This document shows, in pieces, positions 1 through 9,419 of a stretch of DNA of 64,000 nt. A program made the translations under genes and the position numbers. The DNA lies in contig CACZZN010000001.1 of assembly GCA_902785705.1 (NCBI GenBank), positions 62,001 through 126,000 of the forward strand, in the 5' to 3' direction. Origin of the DNA: an uncultured Veillonellaceae bacterium. Lineage in GTDB: Bacteria; Bacillota; Negativicutes; Selenomonadales; Selenomonadaceae. The notes beneath the pieces are model-generated. The model searched no databases and was not told where the DNA came from. It saw nothing but the letters and a program-made list of their open reading frames with translations. Each line of letters starts with the position of its first letter. Position 1 is the first letter of the stretch.

Positions 1-1266
1 CTCCTTGCCGTACTTCGTCGGATGGAGCTCCAGGAATGCCTGACCGAAGCATGCGGAGAAGGTCGGCGTCGGCTCGGTGATGCCGCGCTCCGTTCCTGCC
101 AGTTTCGCCGTGAAACCGGACAGGAAGTAGTACTGCGTCTGCTCCGGTGTGAGAATGGAAACCGGCGGCAATACGCCGAATGCGTCGGCGGAAAGGAAGA
201 TGACGCTCTTGGCCGGGGGCGCCGCGGACTTGTCATTGACCTTGCCCTTCACGATGCCCTTGATATGGTCGATGGGATAGGACACGCGGGTGTTCTCCGT
301 TACGCTCTTGTCGGCGAAGTCGATCTTGCCCTTCTCGTCCACCGTGACATTCTCCAGCAGCGCGTTGCGCTTGATGGCGTTGTAGATATCCGGCTCCGAT
401 TCCTTGTCGAGGTTGATGACCTTCGCATAGCAGCCGCCCTCGAAGTTGAACACGCCCTCGTCATCCCAGCCGTGCTCGTCATCGCCGATCAAGAGGCGCT
501 TCGGGTCGGTGGAAAGAGTGGTCTTGCCCGTGCCGGAAAGACCGAAGAAGATCGCCGTGTTCTTGCCCTCCTTGTCCGTATTCGCGGAGCAGTGCATCGC
601 GGCAATGCCCTTGAGAGGCAGGAAGTAGTTCATCATGGAGAACATACCCTTCTTCATCTCGCCGCCGTACCAGGTATTGATGATGACCTGCTCCTTGCTG
701 GTGATGTTGAACACGACAGCCGTCTCGGAGTTTAGGTTCAGCTCTTTGTAGTTCTCGACCTTCGCCTTGGAGGCGTTGTAAACCACGAAATCAGGCTCGA
801 AGCTCTCCAGTTCCTCCTTGGAGGGCTGGATGAACATGTTCGTCACGAAATGCGCCTGCCATGCCACTTCCATGATGAAGCGCACTGCCATGCGGGTATC
901 CTTGTTCGCCCCGCAGAAAGCGTCCACCACATAGAGCTTCTTGCCGGAGAGCTCCTTCTGGGCAATCTTCTTGACCGCTTCCCAAGTCTCCTTGGAAGCT
1001 GGATGGTTGTCGTTCTTATATTCATCCGAAGTCCACCATACCGTGTCCTTAGAGTTCTCGTCCATGACGATGAACTTGTCCTTCGGGGAGCGTCCCGTAT
1101 AGACACCCGTCATGACATTGACCGCACCAAGCTCCGTGAGCTGCCCCTTGTCATAGCCCGTCAGCCCTTTCTTTGTCTCCTCCTCGAACAGCACCTCATA
1201 AGAAGGATTGTGAAGAACCTCCGTCACCCCGGTGATGCCATACTTGCTCCAATCAATGTTTGCCAT
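1..1266 (-). CDS. pckA: Phosphoenolpyruvate carboxykinase (ATP), C-terminus cut off by window edge
   Basis: The enzyme interconverts oxaloacetate plus ATP with PEP, CO2 and ADP; in fermenters it often runs toward oxaloacetate to feed succinate/propionate formation. The first 422 residues are present (the family is about 530 long). The kinase loop [14 protein letters not shown] lies near residues 242-255, preceded by the motif [11 protein letters not shown]. The start is ATG at 1266 with the purine-rich AGAGGTTGAG just upstream. The gene has its own promoter at 1331-1359 and lies 116 bp downstream of lysC on the same strand. The reading frame is intact up to base 1. The identification is very secure; only the C-terminal lid region is unseen. 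Confidence 0.97.
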   Translation of the reverse strand, partial: MANIDWSKYGITGVTEVLHNPSYEVLFEEETKKGLTGYDKGQLTELGAVNVMTGVYTGRSPKDKFIVMDENSKDTVWWTSDEYKNDNHPASKETWEAVKKIAQKELSGKKLYVVDAFCGANKDTRMAVRFIMEVAWQAHFVTNMFIQPSKEELESFEPDFVVYNASKAKVENYKELNLNSETAVVFNITSKEQVIINTWYGGEMKKGMFSMMNYFLPLKGIAAMHCSANTDKEGKNTAIFFGLSGTGKTTLSTDPKRLLIGDDEHGWDDEGVFNFEGGCYAKVINLDKESEPDIYNAIKRNALLENVTVDEKGKIDFADKSVTENTRVSYPIDHIKGIVKGKVNDKSAAPPAKSVIFLSADAFGVLPPVSILTPEQTQYYFLSGFTAKLAGTERGITEPTPTFSACFGQAFLELHPTKYGKE

Positions 1267-1330
1267 GCATCTCAACCTCTTTCATCTGAATGTGATGGAT
1301 CCATCCACCATGTGAAATATCAACTGATTT

Positions 1331-1359
1331 ATCGTAACATGAATGAAATTTATTGTCAA
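1331..1359 (-). promoter_or_regulatory. Sigma-70 type promoter of pckA
   Basis: On the minus strand TTGACA (1354-1359) is followed by 17 bases and TACGAT (1331-1336), with TG one base upstream of the -10. It lies about 65 bp from the pckA start codon. Confidence 0.65.
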
Positions 1360-1382
1360 GGACTTAGAAAAATCTCTCAGCC

Positions 1383-2621
1383 TTACTGTTCCTGTCCGTT
1401 CGGGAAGAATTCATCATGGATGGCATTGACCGCCTCCTTGACGCAGGAGGACTTGATCAGGCAGGAGATGCTGATTTCCGAGGTGCTGATGATATCGATA
1501 TTGATCTCCTTTGACGAGAGTGCGCCGAACATGCGCGCCGCGATACCGGGGTTTCCAAGCATGCCTGCGCCGACGATGGAAACCTTTGCCACATCTTCCT
1601 CGATGAGAACGGCAATGGCGCTGAGTTTGTCTGCGACCTTATCCACCACGTCCTTTGCCACGGAAAGATCGTCGATGGCCACCGTGAACACCATATCCGT
1701 CACATTTTTCTCGATATTGCGGATGCTTTGCACGATCATGTCCACATCAACGCTGGCCTTTGCCAGCGCAGAAAAAATCTCATGGGCAATGCCCGGCGTA
1801 TTCGGGATGCCAAGGACAGCGATCTTCGCCACCTTCTCATCGTGTGCCACGCCTCTGATCTCAAAGTCTTTTTCTTCCATTGTGTAATCCTCCCTAATGA
1901 TCGTACCAGGCTTCGTCGTAAAGGTAGAGCGCACATGAATGGGAATCTTGAACAGCTGGCCCATCTCCACAGAGCGCGGCTGCATGACGCCTGCGCCCAG
2001 ACGAGCCATTTCCAGCATCTCGAAATAAGTGATTTCCTTCATCTTGCGCGCGCCCTTCGCTACGCGGGGATCTGCGGAATAGATGCCGTCCACGTCCGTA
2101 AAGATCTCACAGGTGTCCGCTTTCAACGCGCCTGCCAATGCCACGGCCGAGGTATCCGAGCCTCCGCGTCCAAGCGTCACCGGATCTCCTGCGGGATCCA
2201 CGCCCTGGAAGCCGGCCACGACCACGATATTGCCCTTGTCCAGCTCCTCCTGCACGCGCTCCGGCTGGATGTCAATGATACGTCCCTTCGTGTGCACCGA
2301 ATCCGTCTTCATCCCGACCATCGGGCCTGTCAGCGAAACCGCCGGCTGCCCCAGCGTCTTGAACGCCATGGCCAGAAGCGCAATGGAAACCTGCTCACCG
2401 GTGGTCAGAAGCATATCCATCTCGCGGGTATACCGATAGGGTTCCTTCGTGATCCCCTTCGCCAGCTCGATGAGTTCATCTGTGGTGTCCCCCATCGCGG
2501 ATACCACCATCACAACCTGATCGCCCGGTTTTTTTTCATCCAGCACACGCTTTGCGACTGCCATGATCTTTTCCGTCGTCGCCACCGAGCTGCCGCCAAA
2601 TTTCTTTACAATCAGAGCCAA
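1383..2621 (-). CDS. lysC: Aspartate kinase
   Basis: It phosphorylates aspartate, the first step toward lysine, threonine, methionine and diaminopimelate. The 412-residue protein opens with LIVKKFGGSSV, the nucleotide-binding signature of the family, and has the aspartate-site motif MLLTTGEQVS. Two ACT domains fill the C-terminal third (with NTPGIAHEIF and GNPGIAARMFGAL), as expected for an allosterically regulated enzyme. I place the start at TTG 2621, with AGGAGG nine bases upstream, rather than at the in-frame ATG 20 codons earlier, because family members begin at this point. It appears monocistronic, with its own promoter; the leader of about 95 nt is too short for a lysine riboswitch. 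Confidence 0.95.
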   Translation of the reverse strand: MALIVKKFGGSSVATTEKIMAVAKRVLDEKKPGDQVVMVVSAMGDTTDELIELAKGITKEPYRYTREMDMLLTTGEQVSIALLAMAFKTLGQPAVSLTGPMVGMKTDSVHTKGRIIDIQPERVQEELDKGNIVVVAGFQGVDPAGDPVTLGRGGSDTSAVALAGALKADTCEIFTDVDGIYSADPRVAKGARKMKEITYFEMLEMARLGAGVMQPRSVEMGQLFKIPIHVRSTFTTKPGTIIREDYTMEEKDFEIRGVAHDEKVAKIAVLGIPNTPGIAHEIFSALAKASVDVDMIVQSIRNIEKNVTDMVFTVAIDDLSVAKDVVDKVADKLSAIAVLIEEDVAKVSIVGAGMLGNPGIAARMFGALSSKEINIDIISTSEISISCLIKSSCVKEAVNAIHDEFFPNGQEQ

Positions 2622-2721
2622 CCTCGTTCTCCTCCTATGAAGGACTTGCTTGCAAATCCTAAAAACCAGAATATCCACCATACAGAAACATCTGTCATCC
2701 GCAAACGTCGAATGCGTGTTT

Positions 2722-2750
2722 ATTATAACTGATTATCGGTATTTTGCCAA
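2722..2750 (-). promoter_or_regulatory. Promoter of lysC
   Basis: On the minus strand TTGGCA (2745-2750) is separated by 17 bases from TATAAT (2722-2727). It predicts a leader of roughly 95 nt before the TTG start. It is back to back with the uraA promoter. Confidence 0.6.
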
Positions 2751-2774
2751 GGGCAGCCGCGGAAAATATTGCAA

Positions 2775-2803
2775 TAGACTTTTCCTTGGTTCTATGCTAC
2801 ATT
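2775..2803 (+). promoter_or_regulatory. Probable promoter of the uraA operon
   Basis: TAGACT (2775-2780), 17 bases, then TACATT (2798-2803) with an extended TG one base before the -10. The -35 is weak. It reads toward the uraA start at 2847. Confidence 0.45.
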
Positions 2804-2846
2804 GTTGGATGAAATGTTTTGTGTTTTTGTTTAAGGAGTGTTTGAT

Positions 2847-4109
2847 TTGAGCAATCGTACTATCCCGGTCGATGCAAGGCTGCCGCTTCTGGAGACTGTA
2901 CCCCTGAGCCTGCAACATCTTTTTGCCATGTTCGGCTCCACCGTGCTGGTGCCGATCCTCTTCCACGTCAACCCGGCCACCTGCCTGCTCTTCAATGGCA
3001 TCGGCACGATTCTCTATCTTGTGCTGTGCAAAGGCCGTATCCCCGCCTACCTCGGATCGAGCTTCGCATTCCTGTCCCCGGTCTTTCTCGTGCTTTCCGA
3101 GTACAGCTATGAAGCGGCTCTTGGCGGCTTCATCCTGGTGGGCGCCGTGTTCTGCCTTGTGGCTCTGATCATCCGCTTTTTGGGAACCGCATGGATTGAT
3201 ATGCTGTTCCCGCCGGCCTCCATGGGCGCCATTGTGGCGGTCATCGGACTGGAACTCATGCCCACAGCCGCGAATATGGCGGGGCTTACCGCAGAGCAGA
3301 CGGATCCCACCGCCATTTTCGTCTCCCTTGTCACCTTGGGGATCACGGTATTCGCCTCCGTTGCCTTCCGCGGTTTTCTTTCCATCATTCCCATCCTGAT
3401 CGGCGTCATTGGCGGCTATATCGTTGCCGCTTTTTCCGGGCTTGTGAAATGGGATACGGTAACCGCCGCGCCCTGGTTCGCGCTTCCGACCTTCTATACG
3501 CCGACCTTTGACCTCGGCGCCATGCTGATCATCCTGCCCGCTGCCCTGGTCGTCATTGTAGAGCATGTGGGGCATCTCATCGTAACGGGGAACATCGTCG
3601 GCAGCGATCTGACGAAGGATCCCGGTCTGGACAGATCCCTGCTCGGAAATGGTCTGTCCACCATGCTTTCCGGTTTCTTCGGCTCCACGCCGAACACGAC
3701 CTACGGCGAAAACATCGGCGTGCTTGCCATCACAAAGGTATTCAGCACCTGGGTCATCGGCGGCGCTGCGGTTTTCGCGATCCTGCTGTCCTGCATGGGC
3801 AAGCTCGCCGCCATCATCCAGAGCATTCCCACTCCCGTCATGGGCGGCGTCTCCATGCTGCTCTTCGGTGTCATCGCGGCCTCCGGCATCCGCATCCTCG
3901 TCGAGAAAAAAGTGGACTACAATGATCCGATGAACCTCCTGCTGACTTCCATCGTCATGGGGCTGGGCGTCAGCACCGCAAGCCTCACGATCGGCGCGGT
4001 CACGCTGAGGGGCATGTCCCTCGCAACCATCGTCGCCATCGTTCTGAGCCTTTCCTTCCGCATCATTTCCCTCCTGCGCGGCGAAGATCCCGCACAAAAG
4101 AAACAATGA
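2847..4109 (+). CDS. uraA: Uracil permease (NCS2 nucleobase:cation symporter)
   Basis: This is a polytopic inner-membrane protein that imports uracil with protons. The N-terminus carries the UraA signature PLSLQHLFAMFGSTVLVP, and hydrophobic segments run the whole length (about 420 residues, the normal family size). A conserved glutamate lies in the stretch VVIVEHVGHLIVTGNIVG, and NTTYGENIGVLAITKV is the second substrate-site motif. I choose TTG at 2847 because AAGGAG lies eight bases before it; an in-frame GTG at 2838 overlaps that Shine-Dalgarno sequence. The gene overlaps the next by ATGA, so the two are probably translationally coupled. Confidence 0.92.
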   Translation: MSNRTIPVDARLPLLETVPLSLQHLFAMFGSTVLVPILFHVNPATCLLFNGIGTILYLVLCKGRIPAYLGSSFAFLSPVFLVLSEYSYEAALGGFILVGAVFCLVALIIRFLGTAWIDMLFPPASMGAIVAVIGLELMPTAANMAGLTAEQTDPTAIFVSLVTLGITVFASVAFRGFLSIIPILIGVIGGYIVAAFSGLVKWDTVTAAPWFALPTFYTPTFDLGAMLIILPAALVVIVEHVGHLIVTGNIVGSDLTKDPGLDRSLLGNGLSTMLSGFFGSTPNTTYGENIGVLAITKVFSTWVIGGAAVFAILLSCMGKLAAIIQSIPTPVMGGVSMLLFGVIAASGIRILVEKKVDYNDPMNLLLTSIVMGLGVSTASLTIGAVTLRGMSLATIVAIVLSLSFRIISLLRGEDPAQKKQ

Positions 4110-4984
4110 TGACCTATGTCGTACCCGAAGCCCTGACACGGATTTCCGTCAGGGCTTTCTTGAAGCAAAAGGGTGTCTCCGGCAGTCTGTTCCGCACCAT
4201 AAAACATCATGGCAATCTCTGCGTGAACGGGCAGCCTGCCCATGCCATCGGCACCCTGCTCCATGGCGGCGATGTGCTGAGCTACGACCTGCCGCCGACA
4301 AAGCAGGATATTCTGCCGGAGCGGATTCCCCTGGACATCCGCTATGAGGACGACGATTTGCTGATTGTCAACAAGCCCGCAGGAATGCTTGTCCACCCGA
4401 CGCCAAGCTGCATCCATGGCACACTCGCAAATGCCGTTCTCGGCCTTTACCGTTCCCGGGGACTTGACACCGCCTTCCACTGCGTCCATCGGCTGGACCG
4501 GCTGACCTCCGGACTGATTCTTGTGGCAAAGCGCCCCGAGATCCAGCACCTTCTTTCCACAAAGGACGGCAAGCTCTTCCATCGCGAGTATCTTGCCATG
4601 GCCGAGGGCGTGCCGGAACCTTCCGCCGGCATCATCGACGCCCCCATCGCGCGGGACTCTGACAGCATCATTACCCGCAGGGTCGCTCCGGAGGGGAAGC
4701 CCGCCGTCACCCGCTATCGGACGGAAAAAGTATGGGAGCGCGAAGGCCAAAGGTACAGTCTCCTGCGGCTTTCTCTTGTGACCGGCCGCACCCACCAGAT
4801 CCGCGTACATCTCTCCTATCTCGGACACCCCCTGCTGGGCGACGATCTCTATGGCGGCAGCCGCATGCTCATCCAGCGCCAGGCGCTCCACGCGGAACGC
4901 ATTTTCCTCACGCATCCCCTCAGCGGACAGCCCCTGGACCTTCATGCGGAACTTCCCTTGGACATGCAAAGGCTATTGGTATAA
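4106..4984 (+). CDS. RluA-family RNA pseudouridine synthase
   Basis: It isomerises selected uridines to pseudouridine in rRNA (or tRNA). The 292-residue protein has a short S4-like N-terminus, the family stretch LLIVNKPAGMLVHP, and the catalytic motif HRLDRLTSG with the invariant aspartate. Near the C-terminus TGRTHQIRVH is the second RluA signature. It starts at ATG 4106, overlapping the uraA stop by four bases, and its stop is 123 bp before fba, which has its own promoter. RluD-like is the most likely subgroup, but target specificity cannot be read from sequence, so no gene symbol is given. Confidence 0.9.
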   Translation: MMTYVVPEALTRISVRAFLKQKGVSGSLFRTIKHHGNLCVNGQPAHAIGTLLHGGDVLSYDLPPTKQDILPERIPLDIRYEDDDLLIVNKPAGMLVHPTPSCIHGTLANAVLGLYRSRGLDTAFHCVHRLDRLTSGLILVAKRPEIQHLLSTKDGKLFHREYLAMAEGVPEPSAGIIDAPIARDSDSIITRRVAPEGKPAVTRYRTEKVWEREGQRYSLLRLSLVTGRTHQIRVHLSYLGHPLLGDDLYGGSRMLIQRQALHAERIFLTHPLSGQPLDLHAELPLDMQRLLV

Positions 4985-5010
4985 ATTTTTGAAATTTTTT
5001 TGCTATCCCC

Positions 5011-5040
5011 CTACTTTTCTCCCGACATTTATGGTATAAT
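5011..5040 (+). promoter_or_regulatory. Promoter of fba
   Basis: A perfect TATAAT at 5035-5040 is preceded by TGG (extended -10). The -35 region 17-18 bases upstream (TACTTT/CTACTT, 5011-5017) is poor, as is usual for extended -10 promoters. A strong RBS (AGGGGG) lies just before the ATG at 5108. Confidence 0.6.
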
Positions 5041-5107
5041 GAACGCAGTTCATGCATGGGATTAAATTTCTTAATTCCATCGATTTCAAACTAGGGGGTA
5101 ATGAAAC

Positions 5108-6100
5108 ATGCCATTAGTCGGAACCAAAGAAATGTTCAAGAAAGCCTATGAGGGCGGCTATGCTATCGGCGCTTTCAACGTCAACAACATGGAGATCGTA
5201 CAGGGAATCACGGGTGCAGCAGCTGAGCTCAATTCCCCGATCATCCTGCAGTGCTCCGCAGGTGCAAGAAAATATGCGAACTCGCATTATCTTGTACACC
5301 TCGTAAAGGCTGCTCTGGAGATCAACGATATTCCCATCGCTCTCCATCTCGACCACGGCGCGGATTTCGACATCTGCAAATCCTGCATCGACGACGGCTT
5401 CACCTCTGTCATGATCGACGGCTCCCATTACGACTTCAAAGAAAACATCGAGCTTACCAAGAAGGTCGTTGAGTATGCTCATGCGCACGGCGTAGTTGTC
5501 GAGGCTGAGCTTGGAAAGCTCGCAGGCATCGAGGACGATGTGAAGGTTGCGGCTCATGAGGCGGCCTACACCCAGCCGGATGAAGTTCAGGAATTCGTAG
5601 AGAAGACGGGCGTTGATTCCTTGGCAATCGCCATTGGCACCAGCCACGGCGCATTCAAGTTCAAGCCGGAGCAGTGCACGCGCAATGCGGACGGCGTGCT
5701 CGTACCGCCTGAGCTCCGTTTCGATATCCTTGCCGAGATCGAAAAGCGCATCCCCGAGTTCCCGATCGTGCTCCACGGCGCTTCCTCCGTTATCCCGAAG
5801 TACGTGAAGATCATCAACGACAACGGCGGCAAGCTGGCTGACGCTGTCGGCATTCCCGAAGATCAGCTCCGCAAGGCAGCGAAGTCTGCGGTCTGCAAGA
5901 TCAACATCGACTCTGACCTGCGTCTCGCTATGACGGCCGGCATTCGTGAGCACTTCATGGCTCATCCGGAGCATTTCGATCCGCGCCAGTATATTGCACC
6001 GGGCCGCGACTACATCAAGGAACTCGTTGAGCACAAGATCAAAGATGTCCTTGGCTCCGACGGCAAGGCTCCGGAAATCATGGCGCTCATCAATAAATAA
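5108..6100 (+). CDS. fba: Class II fructose-1,6-bisphosphate aldolase
   Basis: This zinc-dependent aldolase splits fructose-1,6-bisphosphate into DHAP and glyceraldehyde-3-phosphate in glycolysis (reverse in gluconeogenesis). The 330-residue protein has the GAFNVNNMEIVQ opening, the zinc/active-site motif ALHLDHGADF, VVVEAELGKLAG, GTSHGAFKFKP and IVLHGASSV, all hallmarks of the class II fold. It is monocistronic, between its own extended -10 promoter and a rho-independent terminator at 6133-6165. Strong expression signals fit a central glycolytic gene. Confidence 0.97.
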   Translation: MPLVGTKEMFKKAYEGGYAIGAFNVNNMEIVQGITGAAAELNSPIILQCSAGARKYANSHYLVHLVKAALEINDIPIALHLDHGADFDICKSCIDDGFTSVMIDGSHYDFKENIELTKKVVEYAHAHGVVVEAELGKLAGIEDDVKVAAHEAAYTQPDEVQEFVEKTGVDSLAIAIGTSHGAFKFKPEQCTRNADGVLVPPELRFDILAEIEKRIPEFPIVLHGASSVIPKYVKIINDNGGKLADAVGIPEDQLRKAAKSAVCKINIDSDLRLAMTAGIREHFMAHPEHFDPRQYIAPGRDYIKELVEHKIKDVLGSDGKAPEIMALINK

Positions 6101-6132
6101 GCGCTGTTTCCGTAAGGTTTTGACGCATATGA

Positions 6133-6165
6133 ATGGGACTGTTGCAGTGCAGCAGTCCCATTTTC
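6133..6165 (+). terminator. Rho-independent terminator after fba
   Basis: ATGGGACTG pairs with CAGTCCCAT; four more pairs (one G-U) lead to a 3-base loop, and TTTTCTGT follows. The inverted repeat also lies 30 bp past the comEC stop on the other strand, so it may serve both genes. Confidence 0.8.
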
Positions 6166-6194
6166 TGTGCCAAGGACTCATCCCATGCCGCTGC

Positions 6195-8600
6195 TCACCG
6201 GACATACGTCTCCACCCTCATGCCCTTGCCATCTGTGCAAAAGGATATCTCGCCATCCAGATCGGTTCTCCATACCTTGACCTCCTGCTCCTGCAGGCGC
6301 TGCAAAACGGATGGCTTGGGATGGCCGAAGCTGTTGTCCGCCCCAACGCCGATTGCCGCATAGCGCGGAGCCACCGCCCGCAGGAACGCTTCCGACGTGC
6401 TGGTATCCGAGCCGTGATGCCCCACCTTCAGCACAGTGCTGCGGATATCCCTGTGTTTTTCCAGCAGCATTTTTTCGTTTTCAATGGTCAAATCGCCTGT
6501 AATCAAAAAGCTGGCTCTGCCATACGTCACCCGATACACATTCGACGCCTCATTGCCTGTCACTTCTTTTGCCTGCACATGAGGCGCATAAACGACCTCA
6601 ATCCGCACATCACCGATTTCAAAAACGGTATTTTCCTGAACCGCATGAAGCTTGCTCAGCAAGGGATCTGCTGCCCCCATGCGCATACTGCTGCGATAAG
6701 CCTCGCGCCCCTCATCGGCGGTATACACCGCGCCCACCGGCATGCTTTTCAGCACGGCCGCTGCGCCTGCAGCATGATCGGCATGGGCATGGGTAAGAAA
6801 AATGGCCTCAACCCTATGAATGCCGCAATGCCGAAGGTACGGCACCAGCACCCGCGCGCCCACATCAAACGCTCCGTCCCGCGTCCCTCCCGTATCAAAC
6901 AGCACAGCCTTGCCACTAGGGAGCTTCAGCACAGCCGCATCCCCCTGCCCCACGTCAACAAAGGACATCGTGACTTTATCGGATTGGCTGAATTTGCAGC
7001 CGATGCAGAAAAAAAGCACGACCAGTCCCAGCACGGCGATGTGCTGCTGCCTTCCCCTGACCCAGTCGAAACATCTCTTCCTCCAAGACTCATCCGCCAC
7101 CCACAGTGCGAGTGCGGCATAATAAAGAGCAATTGCTCCCCAGCCCATGGAAGGAATCCAAATCCGGCTGCCGGGCAACGCGGCCATCCACCTGGCCATC
7201 TCATAAACCACGCCCAGCAGCAGACTGTCAAAGAGAAAGAAAAAGCTGCCCGCAAGCGGAAGCAGGAAAGCAGCCAGCCCGGCCAGAAGCCCGATGACGA
7301 TCACCGCATCGACGATTGGCACAATGACCAGATTCGCCAAAAAAGAAGACAGTGACAGTTGGTTAAAATACCATGCCAGCACCGGGAGCGTTGCCATTTG
7401 GGCTGCAAACGTCACCGCAAGCCCCATAGCCAATGCCCCGTGCACCCCGTGCCCTTGCAGCCAGCCACGCGTCACCGGGGCCAGGTAAAGAAGCCCTGCC
7501 GTCGCCAAGAAGGACAGTTGGAAGCTGATGTGGAACAACAGCAGGGGCGATATGCCCAACATCATAAGTCCCGTCAAAAGCAGGATGCGCCCAGCATCCC
7601 GCTCGCGATCCAGCGCCATCGCCAGAAAGGCCAACCCTCCCATCACAGCCGAACGGATCACGGGCGGCACACACCCTGCCAGCATAGCATAGACAACGAT
7701 GACCCCCAGAACCGCAGCAGCCGTGATGCCCTTTGGCAGGCGCAGCACAGAACACAGCCAGACCATGACCGCCGCCACCAAACTGATATGAGAGCCGGAC
7801 ACCGACAGCAAATGCACGATCCCGGTGATCGTGAATGCCTCCAAGAGTTCCGGCTGCAGACCGGCATAACCGCCAAACAGCATGGCAAAGATTGCTGCGG
7901 CATCCTCGGATGGCATCACCGCCTGCATGGAAAGCCGATAGTGCTCCCGAACCGATGCCAGCCAACGCCGAAAGCCTTCAGCCTCTCTTCGCTCTATCCG
8001 TATGCCCCGTTTGCCCGCTGACAGGGTTGCCGTTATGCCTTGGCTTTTTAGAAGCATCTCCGTGTCGATCTGTCCGGGATTGCGATAACCGTGCGGGAGG
8101 CGTACCTTGCCGCTGGCCGTGATCCTGTCTCCGATGCGCGGAAGATGTTCCGCCTTGACGCTTTCGGATCTGGCATATACATACATGCCTCCACTGGCCG
8201 CATGCCGTTCCCCATAGCCGGAAGTGACCTGCTCCACCTCCAGGACATACCGCTGTTTATAACTTCCATCTGCTGCCTGCGTGATGCTCGGCTCTTCCCG
8301 CAGGATGCCCGTCACACTCACTTCATTCCGCGCATGGTGGGAGATGTCCGTCACGGGCAGGGATTCTGCCGACCACAACCTGACCACACCCAGCACGAAA
8401 GCAACCGCCAGAAAGGCCAGCCAAGTCCATCGCGCATTCTTCCACGTCCCAACAGCCGCCGCGGCAGCCGTAACCATCAGCGCGGAAAATCCCCAGACAA
8501 TGGCAGGCGATGCCGACATGCTGTGCGCTGCCGCTATCCCTGCCGCCAATGCCAACAGCATCCCAAGCAGGAAAGATTCCTGCATCTGTCCCATGCTCAT
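6195..8600 (-). CDS. comEC: DNA uptake channel ComEC/Rec2
   Basis: ComEC forms the inner-membrane channel that brings single-stranded DNA into the cell in natural transformation. The 801-residue product has the expected order: an N-terminal membrane region and DUF4131-like domain, the Competence domain (LLSVSGSHISLVAAVMVWL), and a C-terminal metallo-beta-lactamase domain with THAHADHAAGA near residue 602 and KVGHHGSDTSTS further on. All zinc-ligand motifs look intact, so the nuclease-like domain is probably active. It starts 16 bp after comEA, forming a comEA-comEC operon. No defect is visible. Confidence 0.95.
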   Translation of the reverse strand: MSMGQMQESFLLGMLLALAAGIAAAHSMSASPAIVWGFSALMVTAAAAAVGTWKNARWTWLAFLAVAFVLGVVRLWSAESLPVTDISHHARNEVSVTGILREEPSITQAADGSYKQRYVLEVEQVTSGYGERHAASGGMYVYARSESVKAEHLPRIGDRITASGKVRLPHGYRNPGQIDTEMLLKSQGITATLSAGKRGIRIERREAEGFRRWLASVREHYRLSMQAVMPSEDAAAIFAMLFGGYAGLQPELLEAFTITGIVHLLSVSGSHISLVAAVMVWLCSVLRLPKGITAAAVLGVIVVYAMLAGCVPPVIRSAVMGGLAFLAMALDRERDAGRILLLTGLMMLGISPLLLFHISFQLSFLATAGLLYLAPVTRGWLQGHGVHGALAMGLAVTFAAQMATLPVLAWYFNQLSLSSFLANLVIVPIVDAVIVIGLLAGLAAFLLPLAGSFFFLFDSLLLGVVYEMARWMAALPGSRIWIPSMGWGAIALYYAALALWVADESWRKRCFDWVRGRQQHIAVLGLVVLFFCIGCKFSQSDKVTMSFVDVGQGDAAVLKLPSGKAVLFDTGGTRDGAFDVGARVLVPYLRHCGIHRVEAIFLTHAHADHAAGAAAVLKSMPVGAVYTADEGREAYRSSMRMGAADPLLSKLHAVQENTVFEIGDVRIEVVYAPHVQAKEVTGNEASNVYRVTYGRASFLITGDLTIENEKMLLEKHRDIRSTVLKVGHHGSDTSTSEAFLRAVAPRYAAIGVGADNSFGHPKPSVLQRLQEQEVKVWRTDLDGEISFCTDGKGMRVETYVR

Positions 8601-8616
8601 CGGACACCGCCTCTTC

Positions 8617-9192
8617 CTACACCGTGATCTTGTCTTTCAGTTTCGCGAATTTCGCGTCTCCGATCCCCTTGATTTTCTTCAGATCCTCCGGGGACTGGAA
8701 CATTCCCTCCGTATTGCGGTAATCAATGATCCGTTTTGCCATCGCGGGCCCGATGCCCGGCAGGCTGTCCAACGTCTTCTCATCCGCGAGATTGATATTG
8801 ACGCGCCCCGATGCATCCGTCCCCTTTTCCTGATTTCCTGCCCCGCCCGCAGCTGCCGCTGCATCCGTGCTCTTTTCCGGCACGCGCACCTGCTGCCCAT
8901 CCTTGAGCTTCTGCGCCATATTGACCTGATCCAGCGCCGCTGTCGGCAATACCCCGCCGCAGGCATTCACCGCATCCGCGACTCTTGCCTCCTCCGGGAC
9001 TGTCACAATGCCCGGCTGGTTCACCGCACCGGTCACATAGACCGTGATTTCCATACTGCGCTGCGCCTCCGGTCGTTCCGCCGCATCCAGCGGCAGCGCC
9101 TCATCCTGTGACGCATATCCATACATGGCAGCCCCTCCGCCCACACAGGCAATCAGCAGGAGAATCAGCAAGGATTTCTTATACATCGGCAT
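8617..9192 (-). CDS. comEA: Competence DNA receptor ComEA
   Basis: This membrane-anchored DNA-binding protein captures incoming DNA and feeds ComEC. The product is about 191 residues: an N-terminal anchor (SLLILLLIACVGGGAAMYGY), a SLBB-type domain (EITVYVTGAVNQPGIVTVP), an Ala/Gly linker, and a C-terminal helix-hairpin-helix region (NINLADEKTLDSLPGIG, then KKIKGIGDAKFAKLKD). I prefer ATG 9192 to the ATG at 9213 because the sequence AAGGAGAGAG, inside the longer version, is well placed as its ribosome binding site. Together with the pilus cluster at 31.6-36.2 kb this suggests a competence route. Confidence 0.93.
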   Translation of the reverse strand: MPMYKKSLLILLLIACVGGGAAMYGYASQDEALPLDAAERPEAQRSMEITVYVTGAVNQPGIVTVPEEARVADAVNACGGVLPTAALDQVNMAQKLKDGQQVRVPEKSTDAAAAAGGAGNQEKGTDASGRVNINLADEKTLDSLPGIGPAMAKRIIDYRNTEGMFQSPEDLKKIKGIGDAKFAKLKDKITV

Positions 9193-9271
9193 AAAATGCT
9201 CTCTCCTTTCCACCTTCCCTTCTCATGGATTCGCCGACGAAAACAAAACTCCTATCTGCAAGGACAATAAA

Positions 9272-9307
9272 TTTACACTTTTGTCCATTCCATAAAGACA
9301 GTGTAAA
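9272..9307. promoter_or_regulatory. Inverted repeat between comEA and the STAS operon
   Basis: TTTACACT and AGTGTAAA form a perfect 8-bp inverted repeat 20 bp apart, with inner TGTC/GACA arms also complementary. It lies 80 bp upstream of comEA and 45 bp upstream of the STAS promoter. It could be an operator or a leader hairpin; there is no direct evidence for either. Confidence 0.35.
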
Positions 9308-9351
9308 TAAAAGCGCAGCCTCCTGCTGCCCTGCCCATCACCTCGGTTTTA

Positions 9352-9380
9352 TTGACAATCCCCTTGGGAATCACTATAAT
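9352..9380 (+). promoter_or_regulatory. Consensus promoter of the STAS operon
   Basis: Perfect TTGACA (9352-9357), 17-bp spacer, perfect TATAAT (9375-9380). This is the strongest sigma-70 promoter I see in the window; it drives the 110-aa STAS protein. Confidence 0.8.
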
Positions 9381-9419
9381 TGACATATATTTATTCACGA
9401 CAGAAAAGGAGCATTCAAA

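Noticed and set aside
22..735. Plus-strand ORF of 237 aa opposite pckA
   Set aside because: It is the antisense of a clear pckA reading frame, has no ribosome binding site and no recognisable protein; similar long antisense ORFs occur across the GC-rich genes.
850..1887. Plus-strand ORF of 345 aa across pckA and lysC
   Set aside because: It runs antisense through two conserved genes and the pckA promoter.
2622..2721. Lysine riboswitch upstream of lysC
   Set aside because: The leader between the promoter and the TTG start is only about 95 nt and lacks the long multi-stem fold such a riboswitch needs.
2733..4139. Minus-strand ORF of 468 aa opposite uraA
   Set aside because: Composition is rich in His/Asp/Gly as expected from antisense of a membrane protein; uraA is unambiguous.
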